From an uncultured Pseudomonadota bacterium (GTDB taxonomy: Bacteria; Myxococcota_A; Bradymonadia; Bradymonadales; Bradymonadaceae): 44,211 nucleotides of DNA. The position numbers and the translations under genes were made by a program. Of this stretch, positions 6,447-15,306 are shown in pieces. Under the pieces are notes generated by a model. That model was not told where the DNA came from. It searched no databases and worked only from the letters and a program-made list of their open reading frames with translations. The stretch's first letter is position 1; each line of letters opens with the position of its first letter. The DNA lies in assembly GCA_950059285.1 (NCBI GenBank), contig CATLTV010000019.1, forward strand, positions 1-44,211, in the 5' to 3' direction.

Positions 6447-9383
6447 CTACCGCTCGCGAAGCCTCAGCGACGCAGAGGTTGTCACCAACGTAAACGTCAT
6501 AAAAGCAAGTATTACCAGCATGTTCACGGGCAATGATGTCTCGGCATCTCCGAAGAAACGGTCCAGCGGATTGGGTGGCGGCGGCGGCGCTGGCAACCCT
6601 GGCGCAAAGGGTTTTGGAAGTTCACTGGCAGATAACTCATAGCCGTCTGAAAGGTGCTCAATTTGCAAGGCCCCTTCAAAACCCCAGCGACTGACAGTGG
6701 TTTGCGCAATCGTCCAGCTTGGATCTTCCATACGGTCAATCGGCATGATCGCACCACCAAGAATCACCTGCGGAATCAACAACATGGGAACAAGCGCAAG
6801 CGACGCAGCAGGCGTTCTCACCGCAGCAGAGAGCGTCAGCCCCATGCCCGTCGCAGCGAGCGTACAACCCCACAACACAGCAAGATGCAACAGAGGATTT
6901 CCCACCATATCAAGCCCAACGTATGTAATCCCCAACAGAGCCATGCATTGCGCAAGCGCAAGACCTGCGAGCACAATGAACTTGGAGCCCACATAAGCTG
7001 GGATCGAGAGGTTCACCATACGCTCACGCTGATAAATCGCCTGCTCGGACACAATCTCACGCGCTGCGTTTGAACATCCAAACCAGATGGCCGAAATCAC
7101 GAGAAGAAACAGCGCGAAAGGCATGTATTCCATACGATTAAGCGCGCCATGCTCCTGTCCCATAAAGACCAGCGCCACAAAAATCGCGATAATTGGTGCC
7201 TGCAACAACAAGATCGTCGTGCCAAGCCTGTCCTTGAACTTGATGTTCAGATAACGCCTGGAGAGCACAAAAAGCTGATGAAAGCGAAAACGCACAGCCT
7301 TCTTGGGAGCCACGGGTGTGAGGTTCACATCAGCCTGATTCTTCCTGCGCTCCTCCACATACTCACGGTGATATGAGCTCTGCCTGTAACGGGCCGCGAA
7401 GGTCTCCATCGGTTCGCCCGCACGCTGCGCCTCCACCATCGGCTTCAAACAGGAGCCAGGATCAGCAAGAATTTCTTCGGCTTGTGGTGTGCCAGGCTTC
7501 ACACGAGGAAAGAAGTACAGGATGGAGTCTGGATAGGTTGGCCCATAATAAACCTGCTCTCCATCAGCCAGATAAATCACATTATCAAGCAACCTGTAGA
7601 CCTGAAGTGAGGGCTGGTGAATGGTCAAAAGGATGGTGCGTCCCTCATCAGAGAGTCGTCGCAGCAGGCGCATCACATTGGCGGCATCCTCACTGGCAAG
7701 ACCACTTGTGGGCTCATCCAGACAGAGCAAACTTGGCTCGGTCAACAGCTCCATCGCCAGGTTGACACGCTTGCGCTGCCCCCCAGAAATCCCCTTCTTT
7801 GTAGGCGAACCAATCTGTACGTGCGCTGTCTTTGCAATCTCCAAGCTCGCCAAAACATTAGCAATACGCTGGTCAATCTCCTCATTCGAGGTGTCCGCAG
7901 GGAGCCTGAGCTTGGCGGTGTAATAAAGCGCCTCGTACACGGTCAGCTCGTCGTGAATGATATCTTCCTGTGGCACGTATCCAATCGTGCCACGGTAACG
8001 ATCATAGTGCGCGTTCAGCTCGTCGCCGTTGAGCAGCGTGCGGCCTGTAGACGGTTTAATGTAGCCAATCAAGGACATCAGGAGCGTGGTCTTACCTGCG
8101 CCACTCGGCCCCATAAGACCAATAAACTCAGTAGGATACGCCGTAAAAGAGATATCATCAAGCAAGCGCTTCATCCCACCAGACTCGCCCTTGACATCCA
8201 CACGGATATTCTCGGCTTGGAGGATGATATCGCCTTGATAGCTCTTCTCAATCGCACCTCTGGCGAGGTCGAGCTTCACGGCATAGGTGCCAAAACTCAG
8301 GGTATCATCAGCAGATATTTCGGAGCGACCAACGCGCTTACCATTGAGGAAGGTGCCATTGGCACTGGCGAGGTCCTCAATAAAGATTTTCTTGTCCTTA
8401 CGAATCAAACGCGCGTGATGGCGAGAGATTTGCGGCGCATCAAGCACAATATCGTTGTCCTCACCACGCCCGATGGTGATGATCTTCTTGTTGAGCTGCA
8501 TCGCAAGCGAGCTACCAGAGAGAGGATCACGCGCATCATCAAGTCCCATGAAGTCGGCGATACGACTTAACGGGAAGCGATAGCTCCCCATATAAAGGAT
8601 GTCATTGGAGGAGGCTTCAATCGGACCACTCAGAGGAGAGGAGCTGCGATCATTGAGGAAGGTGCCGTTTGCGCTGGCGAGGTCTTCCACAAGCCAGCTT
8701 CCATCAGGGAGACGATTGAGTTTGACGTGTCTGCGAGAGATTTGAGGTGCATCAAGGACAATATCACATTCGACATCACGCCCAATCACGATGGGTTTCA
8801 TGACAGCGCTTACCGCCGAGATCGCCTGTGTCGCAGCGGGGTCCTTGGCGCTTGTCTTGACCAGCTTTTGAAGGAGGTCCTCATCTAGCGTGAAGGAGTA
8901 GCTTCCAAGCCCAATAAGATCGCCCTGTCGAACGATGGCGCAGGAGACCTCTTGATGGTTGACCGTGGTGCCATTGGTGGAGTTCAGATCCTTGATGTAG
9001 ACTTTTCGCGTGGAGGGAGAGAACGCCATTTGAGCGTGATAGCTCGAGATGTTTGGGCGAGGGATGACGAGGTCGTTGTCAGAGTTGTAACCGATGCTGA
9101 GTTTTCGGGCATCAAGGGGGATAGACTCGACAGTTGGTGCGGACGGCAGGAGCGAGCCAATGTCCTTTTCCGATGTATTTTCAGACACTTCCGCATCTGT
9201 GCTTTGGTCACCAAGTTCACGAACCTGTTTTTCCTGGTGAGTTTCAGCGTTGTAATGCAGCTCGGGGCGAGTGTTTTGAGGGGCAACACGAGGCAAGCGT
9301 GCCTGACACCGTGTGCAAGACACAGAATCAGACGAATTGGCGTGTCCACACTGGGGACAGAAAACATTGTGTGTGGTGGACAT
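6447..9383 (-). CDS. Zinc-ribbon / triple-FHA / ABCG-type ABC transporter
   Basis: A 978-residue fusion. Order: an N-terminal zinc ribbon with Cys9, Cys12, Cys23 and Cys26; a linker; three FHA domains starting near residues 93, 196 and 300, the latter two with the typical IGR...ISRxH...SANGTFLN pattern; an ABC ATPase with Walker A GPSGAGKTT (about 422-430), signature ISGGQRKR (about 530) and Walker B LLCLDEPTSGL (about 551-561); and an ABC2-type membrane domain with about six helices (roughly 720-975). ATPase before permease in one chain is the ABCG half-transporter order. FHA domains bind phosphothreonine, so its activity or assembly is likely governed by Ser/Thr kinases; a receiver-kinase fusion lies at 39486. 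FHA domain 1 lacks the canonical IGR (it reads IGYNSDND). The substrate is unknown. ATG at 9383 has AGGA about 6 nt upstream. Confidence 0.9.
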   Translation of the reverse strand: MSTTHNVFCPQCGHANSSDSVSCTRCQARLPRVAPQNTRPELHYNAETHQEKQVRELGDQSTDAEVSENTSEKDIGSLLPSAPTVESIPLDARKLSIGYNSDNDLVIPRPNISSYHAQMAFSPSTRKVYIKDLNSTNGTTVNHQEVSCAIVRQGDLIGLGSYSFTLDEDLLQKLVKTSAKDPAATQAISAVSAVMKPIVIGRDVECDIVLDAPQISRRHVKLNRLPDGSWLVEDLASANGTFLNDRSSSPLSGPIEASSNDILYMGSYRFPLSRIADFMGLDDARDPLSGSSLAMQLNKKIITIGRGEDNDIVLDAPQISRHHARLIRKDKKIFIEDLASANGTFLNGKRVGRSEISADDTLSFGTYAVKLDLARGAIEKSYQGDIILQAENIRVDVKGESGGMKRLLDDISFTAYPTEFIGLMGPSGAGKTTLLMSLIGYIKPSTGRTLLNGDELNAHYDRYRGTIGYVPQEDIIHDELTVYEALYYTAKLRLPADTSNEEIDQRIANVLASLEIAKTAHVQIGSPTKKGISGGQRKRVNLAMELLTEPSLLCLDEPTSGLASEDAANVMRLLRRLSDEGRTILLTIHQPSLQVYRLLDNVIYLADGEQVYYGPTYPDSILYFFPRVKPGTPQAEEILADPGSCLKPMVEAQRAGEPMETFAARYRQSSYHREYVEERRKNQADVNLTPVAPKKAVRFRFHQLFVLSRRYLNIKFKDRLGTTILLLQAPIIAIFVALVFMGQEHGALNRMEYMPFALFLLVISAIWFGCSNAAREIVSEQAIYQRERMVNLSIPAYVGSKFIVLAGLALAQCMALLGITYVGLDMVGNPLLHLAVLWGCTLAATGMGLTLSAAVRTPAASLALVPMLLIPQVILGGAIMPIDRMEDPSWTIAQTTVSRWGFEGALQIEHLSDGYELSASELPKPFAPGLPAPPPPPNPLDRFFGDAETSLPVNMLVILAFMTFTLVTTSASLRLRER

Positions 9384-9778
9384 GGGGATCCTAACTCAAA
9401 TAAATTCGACGCCCAAAATAGCAGGTATTCAGGAAAACAGGGTTCACAAGAGATGAGACTCTACTTTACTTGGAACAGAAGTCAAAGTGTCGAAATGGTA
9501 TGATATCGATCACAGGCGAGGAAAGGAGCTGATGTGAATTTCTGTGATAGCAGGGTTATTTCGTTTGTATTTTGACAAGCTGACAGTATGAGGGCTATAA
9601 ACGAGACAGACAGTTGTTTTGAGGTTTGGATCAGGTCGCAATCAGTCAAAAACATCTGGCAAGAGCGCAGGTCGTCACCCTGTACGACACAACGCAGTGC
9701 ATAACAGAGCGCCTGGGCCAGATGAAGGACAGACACAACCAAACATCACACATATCATCCAAGGTGAGAAAGAATATT
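9384..9778. other. Divergent intergenic region, 395 nt
   Basis: Lies between the FHA-ABC gene (minus) and the Gfo/Idh gene (plus). It contains a good sigma70-type promoter for the plus strand at 9572-9601, annotated separately, and then a 5' leader of about 170 nt. The frame of the downstream gene stays open upstream to a TTG at 9626, but that extension is not like the family. No other gene is seen. Confidence 0.45.
9572..9601 (+). promoter_or_regulatory. Sigma70-type promoter candidate for the Gfo/Idh-lipoprotein-lipid kinase operon
   Basis: A perfect -35 TTGACA at 9572-9577 is followed after 17 nt by CTATAA (9595-9600), or after 18 nt by TATAAA. The transcript would start near 9607 and carry a leader of about 170 nt before the ATG at 9779. 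Confidence 0.55.
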
Positions 9779-10849
9779 ATGTCCAAGCTCAAAGTTGGGA
9801 TCGTTGGAGCAGGGAGCATCGCAGAGCTTCACGCACTCGGATACGAACATGATGACCGCGCTGAGATCGTCGCGATCTGTGATCCAGATGAAGACCTCGC
9901 GATCAAGAGGGCGTTGGATTGGGGTGCTCGCGCGTACTACACAAACTTTGATCAGATGTTAGCTGATCCAAAGATTGATGCGGTTGAGATCCTCACACCA
10001 AACCACCTCCACGCGGAGCAAGCGATCAAGGCACTTCAGGCAGGAAAGCATGTCTGTGTTGAGCGCCCCATCGCCATTAGCATTGAAGATGCACGACGTG
10101 TACAACAAGCTGCGGCTGCATCTCGCAGAGTGCTCCAGGTGTATGAGCCCAGTCTGTATTACAAGCCTCTTCTTGACGCACGCAGTTTGATCGACGCAGG
10201 AGAAGTTGGCGAGGTCACAGGATTGCGCGTGGACGCCGTGGTGGGTCAGAGCGAGCAAGGCAAGTGGGACTTTACCAGCAATGATCAGGCATGGCGCTTT
10301 GATCCAGCCAAAGCAGGCGGCACACCGATGCTTTATGAGGTCGGTTACCAGGCGTTCTGCATTGGCCTGTTTCTTGTGGGCTCCATCGAGAAGGTCAGCG
10401 CATGGAGCTCATCCTCCACGCTCAAGAATGGTCGCGTCATCGATGCACCGACCGTGGCGATGTGGAAGCACTTTGAGCAAGAAAGCTACGGCACATTGCA
10501 CCTTACCTACGCACCTGATCGTGTGATGCGTTCAGGCAACAGCTTCCCCATTGAGTTGGACATTCTGGTCAGCGGCACACGTGGTGAGATTCGTATCATC
10601 CGCAGCCCCGACGCAGGTCGTCCAGATGCACCCGTGGAATTGCGTCGCAGCAACAGGCGCGTCAACTACGGTCAACGCACCACCTTTGAAGACAGCTTCA
10701 TTCGCGCGACCAAGAACTTCATCAGCGCATGCCTTGGCAAGGAAGAGCCACTTCTTCGTGGTGCCGAGGCGCAGCAACTTCTTGTACTCACGCTGGCTTA
10801 CCATGAGGCAGCCAAGCGTGGACGAGCCATCTCTCTTCAACACGGATAA
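9779..10849 (+). CDS. Gfo/Idh/MocA family oxidoreductase with an ERP instead of EKP motif
   Basis: A 356-residue NAD(P)-dependent sugar/cyclitol dehydrogenase-type protein. The N-terminal Rossmann domain has GIVGAGSIAELHA (about residues 7-19). The family's EKP motif appears as Glu95-Arg96-Pro97 in HVCVERPIAI, so the usual catalytic-site Lys is replaced by Arg. The C-terminal alpha/beta domain follows (GKWDFTSNDQAWRFDPAKAGG, about 160-185). The start at 9779 (MSKLKVGIVGAG) is chosen because it gives a normal N-terminus and has AAGGTGAG about 10 nt upstream. It is first in an operon with a lipoprotein (9-nt gap), a lipid kinase (15-nt gap) and a helical protein. The substrate is unknown, and the Lys-to-Arg change makes ordinary catalysis uncertain. 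Confidence 0.87.
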   Translation: MSKLKVGIVGAGSIAELHALGYEHDDRAEIVAICDPDEDLAIKRALDWGARAYYTNFDQMLADPKIDAVEILTPNHLHAEQAIKALQAGKHVCVERPIAISIEDARRVQQAAAASRRVLQVYEPSLYYKPLLDARSLIDAGEVGEVTGLRVDAVVGQSEQGKWDFTSNDQAWRFDPAKAGGTPMLYEVGYQAFCIGLFLVGSIEKVSAWSSSSTLKNGRVIDAPTVAMWKHFEQESYGTLHLTYAPDRVMRSGNSFPIELDILVSGTRGEIRIIRSPDAGRPDAPVELRRSNRRVNYGQRTTFEDSFIRATKNFISACLGKEEPLLRGAEAQQLLVLTLAYHEAAKRGRAISLQHG

Positions 10850-10858
10850 GTAAACGCC

Positions 10859-11680
10859 ATGCTCTCTCGTTCTTCTCTTCAAAATACAGTGCTCGCCTTG
10901 ACACTCTCCATCAGCGCAGGAGCCTGCGCTGACAATCAGGCAGCAAGTCAAGACCCCGCATCTGAAGGCTCTGGGTGGAGCATTGATGGCGAGACCTTTG
11001 ATCAAGGTGCTCAGGATCAAGGCACGGAAGACGCGCTCGACATGTCATCTTCACGTGCAGATATGACTCCTGCCCCAAACGACATGGCCTTACTTATCGA
11101 CCTTGGTCCAGAACCGATCGACATGGCTCCTGTGCCCGAAGAGGACATGCCTGCTACTCTCATTGACTTTGGTGTGGACCCCACGCCCGACATGCCCGCA
11201 GATGTGGACATGTTTACGCCTGAAGATATGTCGGGCGGCCTGATGGAAGGCGATGGCTGTGGTAACACCAATGAATGTGGCGATGGACTCCTGTGCTGCG
11301 CATCACGCAGCGGACAGTACGAGTGCACCACAGAGCGTCGCTGCTTTACAGGTGGCATCTGTGAGATCTCCGAGGACTGCCCTGATCAACAAGAATGCTG
11401 CGATCTGAGCGACCTTGGTCTGCCTAACAACATCTGTCGTGATCGTTGTCGTGGCATGGGCGGCGGTGGTGGCGGAAACACTGGCTGCACCAACAACACC
11501 GAATGCACTGGTGCAGATGAAGTGTGTTGTCCAAGTTTCCAGGGCGCTGCCATGTGCGTACCTTCTTCCCAGTGCCAGACTGGTGGAAGCTGTGCCACAG
11601 ATAACGACTGCCTCAACAACCAGGCATGCTGTGACTTCTTTGGGCAAACAGCTCTTTGCCTCGATCAATGCCCCTTCTAA
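10859..11680 (+). CDS. Lipoprotein with Asp-Met-rich linker and four CC-type disulfide modules
   Basis: A 273-residue protein with a type II signal (lipobox AGAC, lipidated Cys near residue 23). Residues about 25-125 form an acidic linker with recurring DM pairs (ALDM, RADM, NDM, IDM, EEDMP, TPDMP, VDM, PEDM). The rest is four tandem Cys-rich modules of about 30 residues with the pattern C-x5-C-x5/6-CC-x8/11-C-x3/5-C: CGNTNEC..., CEISEDC..., CTNNTEC... and CATDNDC.... A Gly-rich hinge (GMGGGGGGN) separates modules 2 and 3. The pattern is reminiscent of WAP/Dickkopf-like disulfide folds, but I do not claim homology. It is probably anchored in the outer membrane and displayed by the linker. It starts 9 nt after the Gfo/Idh stop, consistent with coupling. 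Function unknown. Confidence 0.8.
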   Translation: MLSRSSLQNTVLALTLSISAGACADNQAASQDPASEGSGWSIDGETFDQGAQDQGTEDALDMSSSRADMTPAPNDMALLIDLGPEPIDMAPVPEEDMPATLIDFGVDPTPDMPADVDMFTPEDMSGGLMEGDGCGNTNECGDGLLCCASRSGQYECTTERRCFTGGICEISEDCPDQQECCDLSDLGLPNNICRDRCRGMGGGGGGNTGCTNNTECTGADEVCCPSFQGAAMCVPSSQCQTGGSCATDNDCLNNQACCDFFGQTALCLDQCPF

Positions 11681-11695
11681 CCTCGTGAGCTTGGC

Positions 11696-12718
11696 TTGAC
11701 ACACAAAATTGTCAAAACTCCTTCACGCTACGCAGTCCTTCTTAATGCTCGCGCAAAGGGCTGGACGGGCTCGGTGCACGAGTCCGTTCTGCGTTATGTA
11801 TCACGTGAAGACCTCTATCTGACGGACAACTTTCACCAGGCTCAACGCACGGTCGACAAGTTGCTCTCCTCGGATTACGACGCGATCTTCACGGGTGGCG
11901 GCGATGGCACCATTGTCTATTTGATCAATGAGGTTGAAAAGCGCATTCGCAACGGCACACTTAACCGTCAGGACGCACCTCCTATCGGTGTGCTCCGCCT
12001 TGGCACAGGCAACGCGCTGGCGACCTACCTCGGCTCGGACAACATCATTCGCGATCTTCGCGCGTTGCGCTCGGGCGCTCAGCTCACCGTGTACGATGTG
12101 AACATGATCGAAAACTCACGCGAGCTTTTTCCATTTGCTGGCATGGGTTGGGACGCGGATATCCTCAACGATTACGAGTTCGTCAAGGATATGTGTCGTG
12201 ACACCTCGGTTGAGAATTATGTCACGGGCCTTGGTGGTTATGCTGCGGCTATCGCGCTTCGCACCATCCCCCGTGTCATCAAACAAAAGCCTCTCCATGT
12301 ACGCATCACCAACCTTGGTGAACGCGCGCTCGCAGTGAACTATCAAGGCGACATCCTCAAGGAGTTCGCTCCTGGTGATGTGCTCTATGATAACAAGGCC
12401 CGCATCTGTGCAGCCGCATCGGTCCCCTTCTGGGGATTCCAGGTACGCATGTTCCCACATGCGGATAGCTACCCTAACCTCTTTCAGGTACGTTGCTACT
12501 CGGGCAACGTACCCGAGGTTCTGATCAACCTGCGAGACTTTTGGCGAGGAAAACTTCGTGATGAAGTCATGCACGACTTCCTCGTGCAACATGTACGTGT
12601 TGAAGTCGACGGCGAGCCCGTACCCTACCAGCTCTCGGGAGATGCCGCTGGCGTTGAGCGCGAAGTGGAGTGGTCCATTACGCCTCACCCCATCAAGCTC
12701 GCTGTCCCTGTCTACTGA
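11696..12718 (+). CDS. Diacylglycerol/sphingosine kinase-like lipid kinase (YegS/DagK fold)
   Basis: A 340-residue protein with the diacylglycerol kinase catalytic signature. It has an N-terminal NAD-kinase-like nucleotide-binding domain with ILLNARAKG-type start (AVLLNARAKG), the hallmark GGGDGT loop near residues 66-71 and LGTGNA near 103-108, then a beta-rich C-terminal domain. Family members transfer phosphate from ATP to a lipid such as diacylglycerol, at the cytoplasmic membrane face. The exact lipid cannot be told. The only reasonable start is the TTG at 11696 (GTGAG lies 6 nt upstream); the first in-frame ATG is deep inside the conserved domain. It is third in the operon that begins with the Gfo/Idh protein. 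Confidence 0.83.
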   Translation: MTHKIVKTPSRYAVLLNARAKGWTGSVHESVLRYVSREDLYLTDNFHQAQRTVDKLLSSDYDAIFTGGGDGTIVYLINEVEKRIRNGTLNRQDAPPIGVLRLGTGNALATYLGSDNIIRDLRALRSGAQLTVYDVNMIENSRELFPFAGMGWDADILNDYEFVKDMCRDTSVENYVTGLGGYAAAIALRTIPRVIKQKPLHVRITNLGERALAVNYQGDILKEFAPGDVLYDNKARICAAASVPFWGFQVRMFPHADSYPNLFQVRCYSGNVPEVLINLRDFWRGKLRDEVMHDFLVQHVRVEVDGEPVPYQLSGDAAGVEREVEWSITPHPIKLAVPVY

Positions 12719-12774
12719 GTTCATGACCAACTCTGTGTCATCCCCCCACCCCTCACATTACACTGGAACTTACC

Positions 12775-14337
12775 ATGAACGCTCTGGAATCATTGCGACA
12801 ACGCATCCTCTCATCCAAAACACCCAAGCAACCCGAGCAGGCCATTGCTCAGGCCATGGATGAAGCCCCTGACCTTGTCGCGCCTCTTATCCTTTGCGCC
12901 GAGCATCCCGACTGGATTGCCGCCTACTACACCCATCAAAAACTCTCATGGAAAACACTCGATCAGGCTCACCCACTCCACGCTCTGATCATGGCATCAA
13001 GCCAACATCCATCCCATGAAGATGCCCTTGATCAAGCGCTCTCAAAAAATACAACCTCCACACAAGCACTCGATGCGCTCGCACGTAGCCTCACGCCATG
13101 GGAACACAAGCTCTTCAAAAAAAGCATCGCCAACAAGGAGACACAACTGTCTACCTGCGCGGTGCTTGCCATGGCAGACCCGGAACGTCTCCTCCAGTGG
13201 AGCTTCAATGGACCTCGCGAGGAGTCCGACGTGATCAACGCCCTGCTCGCGCTGATGCACTTTGATGAGCTTGACACCGAGCTACTGGTGGATGTCATTG
13301 ATGCCCTTCGACAGGAGAGTGATGGCAACAAACCAAACAGCTCGCTCTCACGGCTTCAATCCCTGCTCGCAGCACATGACCCGCTCCTCTTTGCGCGCGG
13401 CGCCCTGGAAGGCGAGTTTGAGCTCAACTGGACAGAACGCTCTGAATGGGTCGCCGATGTGTTGACCCTCCATCACGAGACGTCATGGCTTGAGACGCTC
13501 GCCATTTTGGAGCTCTCCAACGCACGTCAAGCGTTTGGTTTTGCCTCCATCCTCGCCATTTGTGCAGCGACCGCACACAGCGTACTTGCTCTGAACGACA
13601 ACCCAGAAAAAGCCGAGCAACATGCTGAACTTCTTGATCTTTTGCGTGCACAAAAGACATGGGAACCCCTGGCAACCTCGCTCAACCTTGAATTCCCACT
13701 CGCTGTCGCCGATGAGGATCTCACCCCATTGCTCGTAGAAATTGCCATTCACGAACGCCTCGTACAGGCTCATATCACCTCACCTGGTGTCATGGGGCTC
13801 CCACTGAGCGCCACGCTTGACGAAGCGCTCGATATTGAGCAAGCAAAACAACTCCTTAAAGAGGCTCAGGACCTCATCAAACCCGACGATGAGACACTCT
13901 GCGTCCTGGTACGCACCATCTGCGATCTACGCAACCTCCTGGCCGATGAAAACCCCACCATTCAAAACCACACCTCCGAACTTCTCGCTTTGCTTGAACC
14001 GCTCACCACACACTCACAGCGTGCCATCGCGATGAGCGCAAAGCGTACACTCGCACAACAAGAACATTACAACGCCCTGCTCGCACCCGAACCCGAGAGC
14101 TTCCTTGATGCCGCCATTGCTGGTGTCGATGTCCCCGGGGCACAAACACTCCTGGCAAAACTCGCTGCGCGTGAAGGTGTCGCTGCACTCTGGGCTCTCA
14201 ATGAGCTCACCGAGCTCACTCTGGATGAATCACTTCCACACATTGCGCTCGCTTACAGTGAGTGCCACATTCCACGAGCACCCTATATCAAGCAACTCAT
14301 GGAAGAACTCGTTCAGGAAGAGACGTTGATTTTGTAA
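12775..14337 (+). CDS. Large alpha-helical protein of unknown function
   Basis: A 520-residue soluble protein, Leu/Ala/Glu-rich throughout and predicted almost wholly helical, with no signal peptide or TM segment. Successive helix pairs (for example DEAPDLVAPLILCAEHPDWIAAY and SDVINALLALMHFDELD) suggest a HEAT-like or other alpha-solenoid scaffold, but repeats are too divergent to delimit by eye. It is last in the plus-strand operon, 56 nt after the lipid kinase. Its TAA stop is the first base of a 73-nt palindrome. The role may be structural or protein-binding; this is inference from composition only. Confidence 0.65.
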   Translation: MNALESLRQRILSSKTPKQPEQAIAQAMDEAPDLVAPLILCAEHPDWIAAYYTHQKLSWKTLDQAHPLHALIMASSQHPSHEDALDQALSKNTTSTQALDALARSLTPWEHKLFKKSIANKETQLSTCAVLAMADPERLLQWSFNGPREESDVINALLALMHFDELDTELLVDVIDALRQESDGNKPNSSLSRLQSLLAAHDPLLFARGALEGEFELNWTERSEWVADVLTLHHETSWLETLAILELSNARQAFGFASILAICAATAHSVLALNDNPEKAEQHAELLDLLRAQKTWEPLATSLNLEFPLAVADEDLTPLLVEIAIHERLVQAHITSPGVMGLPLSATLDEALDIEQAKQLLKEAQDLIKPDDETLCVLVRTICDLRNLLADENPTIQNHTSELLALLEPLTTHSQRAIAMSAKRTLAQQEHYNALLAPEPESFLDAAIAGVDVPGAQTLLAKLAAREGVAALWALNELTELTLDESLPHIALAYSECHIPRAPYIKQLMEELVQEETLIL

Positions 14338-14409
14338 TCGCCAAGAAAAGAGAAAGGGGGGCGAGGTTTGCTGCGCAAACCTCGCCCCCCTTTCTCTTTT
14401 CTTGGCGAT
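14337..14409. terminator. Palindrome 3: 35-bp perfect stem exactly filling a convergent gap
   Basis: Arms 14337-14371 and 14375-14409 pair without mismatch around a 3-nt TGC loop. The left arm starts at the last base of the TAA stop (14335-14337) and the right arm ends directly beside the opposite TAG stop (14410-14412). The core is GGGGGGCGAGGTTTGC, flanked by AAGAAAAGAGAAA/TTTCTCTTTTCTT. It shares core and loop with palindrome 11 at 40926. Confidence 0.9.
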
Positions 14410-15306
14410 CTAGTTGAACCTGAATCCGAGCATTCCTGTAATGCCCTGCAACCTCGCCTGAGAGATATCAAGATCATTAAGATCCACAATATCTCTGTAG
14501 TCATAGACAGCCTTCACAAAAATACGTGGTGTAATCCTGTACGCGCCACCCAAACGCATATGATAGTTCCACTGTCGGTTGATATAACCAAGCATGGGCT
14601 CAAACGATAACACAAGGCGTCTCAAGTGAAGGTCTGTGTAACTTCTCACGCCCACACCATACAGCGTATCCACGTCAGACGCAGAAGAGATCAACAAGGA
14701 TGGTTGCAGACCAAAGGTCAAACCAAACCCCAGCGATGACATGTAAAAGGTGGGGCCAAGATCTGTCTCGGTGAGATCTGTTTCGGAGTCACGCAAATGG
14801 CTCACCTGAGCGCTGGCGCCAAACCAGTTGTAGCGAAGCTTGGTGGTCCCTGTAAACTGGGCCACGTTATCAAACACGTAACCCACACCAACCTCGGCGA
14901 TGGCGCTTGGAGCCTTCCAGTAAATCGTATACTCATCAGGTTTTGCAGCACCTTTGGGGAGGTTCTTTTCAGCACGCTTGGCAAGCATCACCACAGCTCC
15001 ACCAGCGACCACAGAGGCACCCTTGGCAACCACGCCTGCCTGCTTACGACGTCGACGTTTTGTACGTGCCTTACAAAACGTTGGAGCCTCAGCCTTACAC
15101 TGTTGCGAACAAGACACCGCGCTCGCGGTACATTGCTGTTCACAACGGTTGATGTACTCCTGCTCACAGGTCTGTTTGGTGACCTTTGGCGCTTGTTTTT
15201 TGTGTTTCTGCCCCTTGTAATCCGAGAGCCCTTGAGCAAACGCCATCGACGGGATGGCTGCCAAGGCACTGATAAGTAAAAACATTCCTACAATTTTCTT
15301 CATCAT
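14410..15306 (-). CDS. Exported protein with Cys-rich basic segment and predicted outer-membrane beta-barrel
   Basis: A 298-residue protein (or 297 from the second of two adjacent ATGs) with a Sec signal peptide ending AFA|Q near residue 25. Residues about 40-85 hold eight or so cysteines (TCEQEYINRCEQQCTASAVSCSQ...), then a basic stretch RTKRRRRKQ and a hydrophobic segment VVAGGAVVMLA (about 92-108). From about residue 130 on, alternating hydrophobic strands (VGVGYVFDN, KLRYNWFGASAQVSH, FGLTFGLQPSLLIS, MLGYINRQW) end in GFRFN. That fits a small outer-membrane beta-barrel. AGGTG lies about 7 nt upstream of the start. It is convergent with the helical protein gene. Function unknown; the barrel is inferred from strand periodicity. 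Confidence 0.65.
   Translation of the reverse strand: MMKKIVGMFLLISALAAIPSMAFAQGLSDYKGQKHKKQAPKVTKQTCEQEYINRCEQQCTASAVSCSQQCKAEAPTFCKARTKRRRRKQAGVVAKGASVVAGGAVVMLAKRAEKNLPKGAAKPDEYTIYWKAPSAIAEVGVGYVFDNVAQFTGTTKLRYNWFGASAQVSHLRDSETDLTETDLGPTFYMSSLGFGLTFGLQPSLLISSASDVDTLYGVGVRSYTDLHLRRLVLSFEPMLGYINRQWNYHMRLGGAYRITPRIFVKAVYDYRDIVDLNDLDISQARLQGITGMLGFRFN

Noticed and set aside
7617-8570. A 317-codon plus-strand frame opposite the FHA-ABC gene
   Set aside because: The opposite frame carries Walker, signature and FHA motifs; this product resembles nothing and lacks a start signal.
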